Below are positions 61,001 through 64,000 of a stretch of DNA of 64,000 bases, piece by piece. The translations under genes and the position numbers were made by a program. Every line of letters starts with the position of its first letter. Position 1 is the first letter of the stretch. Origin of the DNA: Diadema setosum (Eukaryota > Echinodermata > Echinoidea > Diadematoida > Diadematidae); the NCBI RefSeq assembly GCF_964275005.1, contig NC_092699.1:19684833-19748832 (forward strand). The letters are read 5' to 3'. The notes below the pieces were generated by a model. It was given only the letters and a program-made list of their open reading frames with translations. It was not told where the DNA came from and did not search any database.

Positions 61001-63735
61001 ACTCTGTCAAGCTTAACTGCATTCTTCTAGATCTTTGTTGATATGAGTACCACAAACATAATGTCAAAAAAAAAAAAATCCTTAGTTATCTGATTCTCTT
61101 ATCATGCATTTGATTGCTTCTATACATGATATATATCGTCGCTGGGGCGACAAGACCTCGTATCTACAAAATGTCAAATGTTCAGGAGAGCAAAAAAACA
61201 TGGCGGCCAAAGCACTGTTGCAAATGGGAAAGCCTTTCCTTTGACATGCCGTGGTGGCTTCATTTTTGGAGTAAGACAGTTGGGATTTGGACAGGACAAC
61301 ACTTAACCCATTATTTGACCATTAATCCAAAAAAGTGATTTTCACCAAAATTGCAGATACAAGGTCTTGTCACCCAAGCGACGATATTGTCCTAAGTTAA
61401 TATAAAAGAGTCAAATACTGATGTATTTTTGTGGAGCTCAGCTGTGTTGTCTGATCCAAATTTTCATAAACTTTGCTGCATGCAGGACTGGATAAAGTGC
61501 TGTTAAACCAGATATTTTTGTGTGCATGAAAATTTTGAATATTTTGCAAGGGGCCCAGATTCCCCAAAGTAAAATGCACAGCTATTTTTTTGTGTACACA
61601 ATGCATTCAATACTAGTACAATGCCATACTCCAGTATGGTCGGCACTTTGCAAAAGCTTCATGCTGCTAAAAAGGCAGTCGGCTCCAAGTGCACAAAAGT
61701 TTCATGCTGTGAATGTTCTGGTTTTACAGTATGGTATATGTTCATTTTTTTATTGTTTACACTGTAGCTGCTGTGCAAAGAAGCAACAGATGGGATGGTA
61801 GAGGTGCTCCTTCAACTTTTAGACAATGACAAGCTTTCTTTGAAAGAAGCCATCACCTTATTGAAGGTATGTGCATGTTCATCCGGTTTCAAAGCTTGAA
61901 ACGTTCATTAGTAATTGTGTCTCATCACTGGAGTACATTTGTTGTAGGAGTGGATGCTGGTGTAAATACTGTACATAGAAAGAATGGAAAGTTATATAAT
62001 TTGAAAACATTCTGCTCTCATAGATGGATTTTTAGAATCCATTTGACCTTTTCTGCATGTAACATATTTGTATTAGTTTGGAATGATTATTTTAAGTTAC
62101 ATATGAGAAGTGTCATGAATGATTCATGAGTTTATCCTGTCTCTGTGTTGTTTGTGCAAGTCTAACAATGTCTTGGATGGGTCTAGGGCAATTACCCCCT
62201 TGACCCTTCCCCTGACCCTAACCCTAATCCTAATCTTAATCCTGAACCTAATCCTAACCCTAACCCAAACTCTAACACTGATCGTAACCCTAACCCTAAT
62301 CTGTACTCTAACCTTACCACTAACCAGTATGTAGCTGGGGGGTCATTGCCCTCGGGGGGTATAATTGCCCTGATATGGAATGGATATATACTCAGTTAAT
62401 AAATATAATTATCATCGTCAAGTAGGGATTGTCTCTAAAATGTTTTCAAGTTATTTTGCAATATTTAACATTCACAGGGTTGTTCATTAATTTAAATGTG
62501 TGTTAGGCATTGAAATTGATCCATTCACATTGATTTAGATGGTAAGAAGCATGGGATTCGGCGATGGTATTGAAGAATAATCATACACTATGCTTTGTAC
62601 TCATTCCATTTCTTTAGGCACTGCACACAGGCTCATCAGGCCACAGTTTGTTGCTCACAAGATTGCTAGAGTCGGTCATGAGTGATTCAAAGTGGCATCA
62701 TGTCTTTCAGGAGGCTATGGTATAGTACACATCTAATTTCCTTTTTAGTCTATTGACGTACGCCTGGGTCAGAATGTACATCATTGCAATTTCGGCTATC
62801 TGCGCAAACTTGAGTTTCTGCATTGAATCGAAATAAAATAGACTGTCCTGGGTGTACATAGAGACCCATCTGACCACAGCTTTGCTCACTTTGTGTGATG
62901 TGCAACAACCATGGACATAACTTGGGTCTGCATAAGTTTAGCTTAGCATAGGTTTAACTTCCAGCTTTAGCCAGCATCTTGTAAAAGCTGGGTAGACTAT
63001 AGAGCAGTGTGAAATAGTGCCTTGTAAAAAGAGCCTCCCGTAAAGCCAGGTCCAGAGTTCAATCTCATAATCAAATGTAGCAATTGTTGTTGTATTGCTG
63101 TAACCAAAGACCATCAAGATGTTTATGTATGTGGCATTCCCTTGTTTACACATTTATGAGAGCTGCACACATCCGTTTTGATGTCAGAGTACAGTACTTT
63201 ATTACCTGTGTATTGTAATTGTAATTGTGTATTAGATTTATCTGTGGTACATGCACCGATTTGCAACCACTTCCTTGCCACATATCGCAATTTGAGTTGT
63301 ATGAATTAATCCCTTGTACCTGCACAGTTTTGCTACCTCATACTTGCCACATACCATATTTGGAATTGTATGAATTTACCCCCAGTACATGCACCATTCT
63401 GCAATCACATACCTGCCACATACTGTACTTGAAATTGTATAGATTTATCCCCGGTGCCTGCATTGAAGGATATTTTGGATAAGTTGCATATTTCACTTTG
63501 CACTCCAAAAACTCCCCAAATGCCTTGATCTTTTAGGGGTTAAGTAGGGCAACAAATTAAGAGCTTTCAAGGAGAAACTTTTGTCAAGATTTGTATGAAA
63601 GCATTTATCATCTTTTGAACCACTTTTTCCTCATAGGAGGAGATTGTCCCGATCTATCTTAGCCAACTGCTCCATACAGATCACCCATCCATGATGAACA
63701 CCTCCAGGGCATGCAGACGGACACATGCTCATGTG
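39827..63735 (+). CDS. HPS3: HPS3, BLOC-2 complex subunit, 3'-partial, 14 exons
   Basis: Exons: 39827-40040, 40758-41556, 43797-43864, 44047-44231, 45865-45975, 46831-46967, 47513-47782, 48856-48973, 52022-52105, 56840-56997, 60635-60806, 61768-61866, 62618-62719, 63637-63735. All phases match, giving 872 residues of the ~1000 usual for HPS3; the 3' exons lie off the right edge. The start is in a strong context (CACCATGG) and begins MVQVLSCHHFKSQTVV, like vertebrate HPS3. Matching landmarks include ALRVYFNWR, ACPDPTTDIC, VYVLQKAPATDL, EAHLLARAKLMQ and LTLPYLNMS. HPS3 forms BLOC-2 with HPS5 and HPS6 and acts in cargo delivery to lysosome-related organelles such as pigment granules. Introns carry many mobile elements. 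Exon 43797-43864 is the least certain. Confidence 0.95.
40590..40690. repeat. AT-rich ~40-bp tandem duplication
   Basis: AATATTTTAAAGATATATGA with the following AGAAATATAT occurs twice and then decays. It lies in HPS3 intron 1. Confidence 0.85.
40758..41556 (+). CDS. HPS3: HPS3 exon 2, large
   Basis: Acceptor CTTGGCAG, donor GTAAGA. A 799-nt exon covering propeller residues: NYIALLEDETG, ALRVYFNWRQSG, ILCMACCSENGNLVAGMSG, then a poorly conserved Ser/Lys-rich stretch. At 41048-41062 it has HHDFQ where human HPS3 has its clathrin-box motif LLDFE. Confidence 0.92.
41765..42000 (-). mobile_element. CR1/L2-like LINE 3' fragment
   Basis: A TGATAATAA tail, GGGCGCCTTTTCCACTGG, then TAAGTAGGTCTTCAAATTTT. 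The last resembles the C-terminal codons (FKKNLKTF-like) of the intact LINE at 52.5 kb. Old truncated copy. Confidence 0.5.
42599..43556. mobile_element. piggyBac-like MITE with TTAA target
   Basis: Ends CCCATATCGGGCCAAC (left) and GTTGGCCCGATATGGG (right), perfect 16-bp inverted repeats. They are flanked by TTAA at 42595-42598 and 43557-43560. CCC ends and a TTAA duplication are the piggyBac signature. 958 bp with no transposase frame, in HPS3 intron 2. Confidence 0.85.
43797..43864 (+). CDS. HPS3: HPS3 exon 3, short, tentative
   Basis: Acceptor TATATATTTTAG and a weak donor GTTGTA. It encodes AQRQFCVQLVDIAKNLDL, placed where vertebrate HPS3 has a LHSLQLLPIY segment. The phase fits both neighbours. 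A stronger donor (GTAGGT, 4 nt earlier) would break the frame. Confidence 0.5.
44047..44231 (+). CDS. HPS3: HPS3 exon 4
   Basis: Acceptor TTTGTCCAATTAG, donor GTAAGT. It encodes PFSLDAIRTSGEGTSESFL and VGMCCLLSTPKQGLVYDIL, aligning with the vertebrate FSLPHVGYLYMV region. Confidence 0.88.
44232..45663. other. HPS3 intron 4
   Basis: Includes a purine-rich block at about 44630-45000 (GAGG/AGGAG-rich). Weak frames there look compositional. Nothing else was identified. Confidence 0.45.
45664..45911. repeat. Direct duplication of intron end and exon start
   Basis: Copies 45664-45784 and 45791-45911 are identical over about 121 bp, with a 6-bp spacer. Each holds the intron 3' end, the TTGTTGCAG acceptor and the first 47 nt of HPS3 exon 5. 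The upstream copy runs into a stop and lacks a donor. Confidence 0.95.
45865..45975 (+). CDS. HPS3: HPS3 exon 5
   Basis: Acceptor TTGTTGCAG, donor GTGAGT. It encodes VGHDFLYAVSPSGLETYSHR, then ITAAAIHNTESIDGVSN. A partial duplicate of the acceptor and first 47 nt lies 127 bp upstream. Confidence 0.9.
45976..46830. other. HPS3 intron 5
   Basis: A G run near 46215-46226 and a duplicated GTGTATTTATGT(G/A)TAAAACG near 46340-46390. Nothing else was identified. Confidence 0.45.
46831..46967 (+). CDS. HPS3: HPS3 exon 6
   Basis: Acceptor TTGTCCAAAG, donor GTGAGG. It begins ACPDPTTDIC and includes SLRPFLSVQTVTSCDHHVIL, matching vertebrate ACPPVSMDVC and HFKNHIILL. The acceptor has a weak pyrimidine tract, so the first codons are slightly uncertain. 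Confidence 0.85.
46968..47512. other. HPS3 intron 6
   Basis: No repeat or gene was recognised. Confidence 0.45.
47513..47782 (+). CDS. HPS3: HPS3 exon 7
   Basis: Acceptor TTACCTTTTCAG, donor GTGAGT. It encodes DWSVYVLQKAPATDLHVDM and YQHLVLEAHLLARAKLMQ, one of the best-conserved HPS3 blocks, and continues to ETSALLGQVYAG. Confidence 0.93.
47906..48338. mobile_element. 433-bp MITE with 8-bp TSD
   Basis: Ends TTAAAGGTAGATAGTCCC and, on the other strand, TTAAAGGTGCATGGTCCC. It is flanked by GACATGTC at 47898-47905 and 48339-48346. A second copy starts near 63935. The superfamily is unresolved; an 8-bp TSD would fit hAT. Confidence 0.8.
48856..48973 (+). CDS. HPS3: HPS3 exon 8
   Basis: Acceptor CATTCATCATCAG, donor GTGATT. 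It encodes WPLTLPYLNMSERPISEILA, matching the vertebrate LTLPYYKMSGLSMAEVLA block. Confidence 0.9.
49085..49549. mobile_element. ~465-bp MITE
   Basis: Left end TAAAGGAGACCTCTGGATGA then TTTTCA; right end on the other strand TAAAGGGGCATTCCGGACGA then TTTTCA. Imperfect terminal inverted repeats of about 25-30 bp. The target duplication is unclear (TCT on both sides). Confidence 0.65.
49930..50140 (+). repeat. Dispersed repeat ending in CCTCCTTGGCAGAGG
   Basis: Runs through TCACTACCAAAATTTAAT, TGAGTTATTGTGCAAACAGA and ends AACATAACCTCCTTGGCAGA. A very similar ending is common in dispersed repeats of many animals. It is inferred from general familiarity, not alignment. Confidence 0.4.
52022..52105 (+). 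CDS. HPS3: HPS3 exon 9
   Basis: Acceptor TTCTTTCCAG, donor GTTTGT. A 28-codon phase 0-0 exon, DLSLGPGLASYLDFKLFSGD onward. It sits in the expected place, where vertebrates have YERGLIFYINHSLY. Confidence 0.75.
52423..56090 (-). mobile_element. Intact CR1/L2-like LINE, antisense in HPS3 intron 9
   Basis: Read on the - strand it ends GCGCTATATAAATGATCTG followed by (ATTGT)n (52423-52443), a typical CR1/L2 3' terminus. The full-length ORF is 55988-52509. The 5' end is near 56090, where duplicated HPS3 intron sequence begins. Confidence 0.85.
52509..55988 (-). CDS. CR1/L2-like LINE polyprotein: endonuclease and reverse transcriptase
   Basis: 1159 residues, uninterrupted. An N-terminal part (1-210) has a hydrophobic stretch near 28-45 and a basic RGRRGGRHIRNRTG motif near 140-153. 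The endonuclease (about 212-430) shows LWNCNSLRNK, FLTETWL, YRPPPS, IGDFNMH and SDHHF. The reverse transcriptase (about 660-920) shows LDLSAAFDSVDH, GVPQGSVVGP and YADD near 885. The C-terminal LHWLPVAQRIVFKILTIVYK block (about 1040-1090) is typical of CR1/L2-group elements. One oddity is NYRPVLNLPF, where the family has NYRPVSNLPF. No separate ORF1 was seen. It is oriented against HPS3 transcription. Confidence 0.92.
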   Translation of the reverse strand: MSDGSTWNCPLAGHFEHYLVNWLWSNIGMIFMQVWVAWLLLFTHCLSTVHEAGTVAVCYTPLTRPLTIDGFLSGPWMNSVTMDECTSSIPCAVKPGSHTNGSNVCYTRQVLYSLRHSLGTQHLPPDTYARIMELGISHMRGRRGGRHIRNRTGTCEAQNGRLQQKYVYSQVNNSTIPVLVTACREPVRSHKGRLHTKNLVSVQRERYDKLNVHLWNCNSLRNKSALLFDYILENNVDIMFLTETWLRSEDPVVIGESTPSGYTFINASRDRDNTHGGGVAVIYRTGLNLSTVNIGPKHNTYELVCVTDPAKMVSYVLIYRPPPSIRNRLKTSDFLADFDKLVKELTTRSGKLLLIGDFNMHVDIPNKPDVTQFLSSLEEAGLQQHVHGPTHKCGHTLDLIISRANDESFVEKCQIHEKLYSDHHFVSCVLDVATPKSQHEISVSRNFRMLDKDEFNARIAEAFVQFPFDSSPSDQAEFYDSTTTRVLDDLCPAAEWKRRNCSRPAWYTDNIYCARRTRRRLERSWHKSHSDADHAKYLRQIHTLDRLVRKEKSSFYMNQLRDADTKTVFRALNSLLNRKPSVLPCHVSAIDLSNRFSTFFKQKVVKIRETLISSVSSSANSTCSAGDNTASGLTSGVAEFSEFDVISADTVRKLISSSPNKFCSLDPLPMWMLKECMDTFLPYIVSIVRSSLDSGEFPSCLKEAIVTPLIKKSNLDRDDLKNYRPVLNLPFLSKIIEKAALAQVSEHLELHDLNNDCQSAYRQDHSTETALLKMKSDILQALDRRLVAFVVLLDLSAAFDSVDHAILLRRLSDLFCITGTAHSWFASYLSGRTSRCRVACELSTPESLEYGVPQGSVVGPRLFCMYTHPLQDITEQYDGVHVQSYADDVTLYAFADPKTPESVKQALLSLSRCIEHLQGWMKDNMLKLNCDKTEFVVIASTQSRHRLENVTLTISDIPIRAKLSATSLGVQFDSALKMDKHYHLSNIARIRPFIDKKACEDAVRAICASRLDYANSLLYGINSQQVQRLQRVQNRAAKLIFMCRRRDHVTPLLKQLHWLPVAQRIVFKILTIVYKCLQGKAPTYLRSLITPYYSARPGLRSSADSTLLHVPKTISRAGDNAFVTAAPRLWNDLPRCVRISPSLDVFKKNLKTFLFDANL
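56091..56530. repeat. Duplicate of HPS3 intron 10 start (upstream copy)
   Basis: 440 bp identical, except about one base, to 56998-57437. It begins exactly at GTAAGTATGTG, the splice donor sequence of exon 10, directly after the LINE 5' end. Confidence 0.95.
56697..56720. repeat. (CA)n microsatellite
   Basis: About 12 CA units, 120 bp before HPS3 exon 10. Confidence 0.95.
56840..56997 (+). CDS. HPS3: HPS3 exon 10
   Basis: Acceptor TTGTTGCCAG, donor GTAAGT. It encodes IDVYSHIKPSRCSDIFLSGK and PQKKLDVLQRLKQQ. The intron sequence starting at its donor has a second copy 907 bp upstream. Confidence 0.88.
56998..57437. repeat. HPS3 intron 10 start (downstream copy)
   Basis: The original position, immediately after exon 10. 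It shares 440 bp with 56091-56530. Confidence 0.95.
57472..58613. mobile_element. ~1.1-kb MITE-like element with TCCG and AGGTCA arrays
   Basis: Ends TATGCCTCCGCCAT (left) and ATGGCGGAGGCATA (right). After a TCCG/TTCC microsatellite (57520-57606) come four diverged units of about 150 bp. Each contains tandem AGGTCA motifs and TTTTACTATTTCC. Confidence 0.65.
58640..58750. repeat. Polypyrimidine tract
   Basis: About 110 bp of almost pure C/T, mixed CTCT and TTTC units, between two TCCG-bearing repeats. Confidence 0.9.
58756..59400. repeat. Dispersed repeat with CCGTC array and ~190-bp internal units
   Basis: Starts GTCGAGCCCACCGGAGGTGA, followed by CCGTC-rich simple sequence (about 58808-58877). 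Two units then share AGGGCCCAATGTTAAGTTTT, ATTATGGCTCATAACTT and CTTGGGGAGTT (58,015-offset series near 59015 and 59177). It ends near GGCGAGACACATTTTGGCAC. Confidence 0.6.
59542..59974. mobile_element. pogo/Tigger-like MITE, TA target
   Basis: Ends CATTTGGACCTCGATTATCC and, on the other strand, CAGTTCGACCTCGATTATAC, flanked by TA. Inner ATTATCCGG repeats are characteristic of pogo-group non-autonomous elements. 433 bp. Confidence 0.75.
60083..60279. mobile_element. 197-bp MITE, CTGTAAAACG ends, TA target
   Basis: Left CTGTAAAACGAGGCATGTTT, right CGTTTTACAG, flanked by TA. Inner ATGCCGCGAA and TTAATTTCGC blocks recur in the related copy at 61500. Confidence 0.75.
60419..60503. mobile_element. 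85-bp piggyBac-like mini-MITE
   Basis: Ends CCTGTTGAAGACGGGC and, on the other strand, CCCATTGAGGACAAGTC. The right flank is TTAA (60504-60507); the left is TTGAA, a likely decayed TTAA. A central CCCAAGTATACTTGGG palindrome lies near 60471-60486. Confidence 0.65.
60635..60806 (+). CDS. HPS3: HPS3 exon 11
   Basis: Acceptor TTTTTCCAG, donor GTACAG. It encodes WSSADNISMILIHLELGEME and ILSDDKQLTDFAR, aligning with the vertebrate [21 protein letters not shown] region. Confidence 0.88.
61133..61387. mobile_element. 255-bp MITE with ATATCGTCGC ends
   Basis: Left ATATCGTCGCTGGGGCGACA then AGACCTCGTATCT; right on the other strand ATATCGTCGCTTGGGTGACA then AGACCTTGTATCT. Inverted repeats of about 33 bp in HPS3 intron 11. 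Confidence 0.8.
61500..61729. mobile_element. 230-bp MITE related to 60083-60279
   Basis: Left CTGTTAAACCAGATATTTTT, right GGTTTTACAG, followed by TA. It shares GGCTCCAA and TTTCATGC(T/C)G blocks with the neighbouring copy. Older and more diverged. Confidence 0.7.
61768..61866 (+). CDS. HPS3: HPS3 exon 12
   Basis: Acceptor TTTACACTGTAG, donor GTATGT. 33 codons, phase 0-0: LLCKEATDGMVEVLLQLL then DNDKLSLKEAITLLK. It has helical alpha-solenoid character. Confidence 0.85.
62187..62375. repeat. Telomere-like CCCTAA array between inverted repeats
   Basis: Degenerate CCCTAA/CCCTAAT units (about 62214-62310) are flanked by GGGCAATTACCCCC on the left and GGGGGGTATAATTGCCC on the right, which are inverted copies of each other. 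Confidence 0.75.
62618..62719 (+). CDS. HPS3: HPS3 exon 13
   Basis: Acceptor CATTTCTTTAG, donor GTATAG. 34 codons, phase 0-0: ALHTGSSGHSLLLTRLLESV then MSDSKWHHVFQEAM. Confidence 0.85.
62720..63636. other. HPS3 intron 13
   Basis: Apart from the minisatellite at 63247-63460, no repeat or gene was recognised. Confidence 0.45.
63247..63460. repeat. ~69-bp minisatellite, about 3 units
   Basis: Units start near GTACATGCACC (63247), GTACCTGCACA (63316), GTACATGCACC (63385) and GGTGCCTGCA (63453). Each carries TTGCCACATA and TTGTATGAATT variants. Confidence 0.85.
63637..63735 (+). CDS. HPS3: HPS3 exon 14, last in window
   Basis: Acceptor TTTTTCCTCATAG, donor GTAGGC. 33 codons, EEIVPIYLSQLLHTDHP onward, similar to the vertebrate LFFKLTSQYIWRL region. 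The remaining ~130 residues lie beyond 64000. Confidence 0.82.
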
Positions 63736-63929
63736 GTAGGCTTCTGATGTATTTCATTTGTGGATGTCTGTGAACATTACTTTATTTATCAAATGATTTG
63801 TTGACATTCAGTCTCGTTATCCTGCCACAAAAAGCCATCACAAGCATAATGTGAATGGTGATTGTATTGTTTGTGTGAAGATATTTTTGTTACCATCTTG
63901 ACTGTAAGACAGGTTGCTCACAATTGTCT

Positions 63930-64000
63930 CACAGTGTAGAGGGCGCTGTTGATGATACTGCCAATCACCGTTAGCATTGATTCGAAGATTACTGAAGTTG
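63930..64000. mobile_element. Second copy of the 47.9-kb MITE, cut by window edge
   Basis: GTGTAGAGGGCGCTGTTGAT and the following GATACTGCCAATCACCGTTA match the start of the element at 47906 with few differences. The TTAAAGG terminus itself is not preserved in the flank here. Confidence 0.7.

Noticed and set aside
62119..62334. Thr/Leu-rich frame
   Set aside because: Translation of the degenerate CCCTAA array.

Overview
This is animal nuclear DNA. Genes are split into short exons with GT-AG introns of roughly 0.5 to 5 kb, the background is AT-rich, and there are many microsatellites and transposon relics. The two host genes and the repeat families (pogo-, piggyBac- and hAT-like MITEs, L1-like and CR1/L2-like LINEs, tRNA-derived SINEs, TCCG/AGGTCA-rich repeats) suggest a marine invertebrate deuterostome, most likely an echinoderm. 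That placement is inferred from repeat style and gene architecture, not from a species-level match.

Region 1 (about 1-12.6 kb, + strand) holds the last twelve coding exons of a SUSD2/Mesh-like type I membrane protein, at least 839 residues. It has an E-set (IPT-like) domain, an AMOP domain spread over two exons, a von Willebrand D domain, two sushi domains, one transmembrane helix and a short tail with an NPTY sorting motif. All exon junctions keep phase. The 5' exons lie left of the window. An in-phase open exon at 21.19 kb may be an alternative distal terminal exon.

Region 2 (about 12.6-22.7 kb) is gene-poor. It holds a long repeat-poor stretch that may be 3' UTR, a short irregular minisatellite, a ~330-bp tandem repeat split by a hAT-like MITE with target-site duplication, two tRNA-Ala-like repeat copies and two long foldback elements.

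Region 3 (about 22.75-37.35 kb, - strand) is a composite L1/Tx1-type retrotransposon. It has an intact ORF1 (301 aa) and an intact ORF2 (1297 aa, endonuclease plus reverse transcriptase) separated by an unusual 6.5-kb spacer. The spacer contains amplified 1.37-kb units, and each unit is built from ~115-bp repeats that keep a small open frame. A 2.4-kb hAT-like element is nested in the 5' region.

Region 4 (about 37.4-64 kb, + strand) is the HPS3 gene (BLOC-2 subunit, lysosome-related organelle biogenesis). Fourteen coding exons give 872 residues of an expected ~1000, and the rest lies off the right edge. Its introns carry an intact CR1/L2-like LINE in antisense, several MITEs, and two local duplications that copy splice-site sequence.

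The two host genes show no functional link beyond adjacency.
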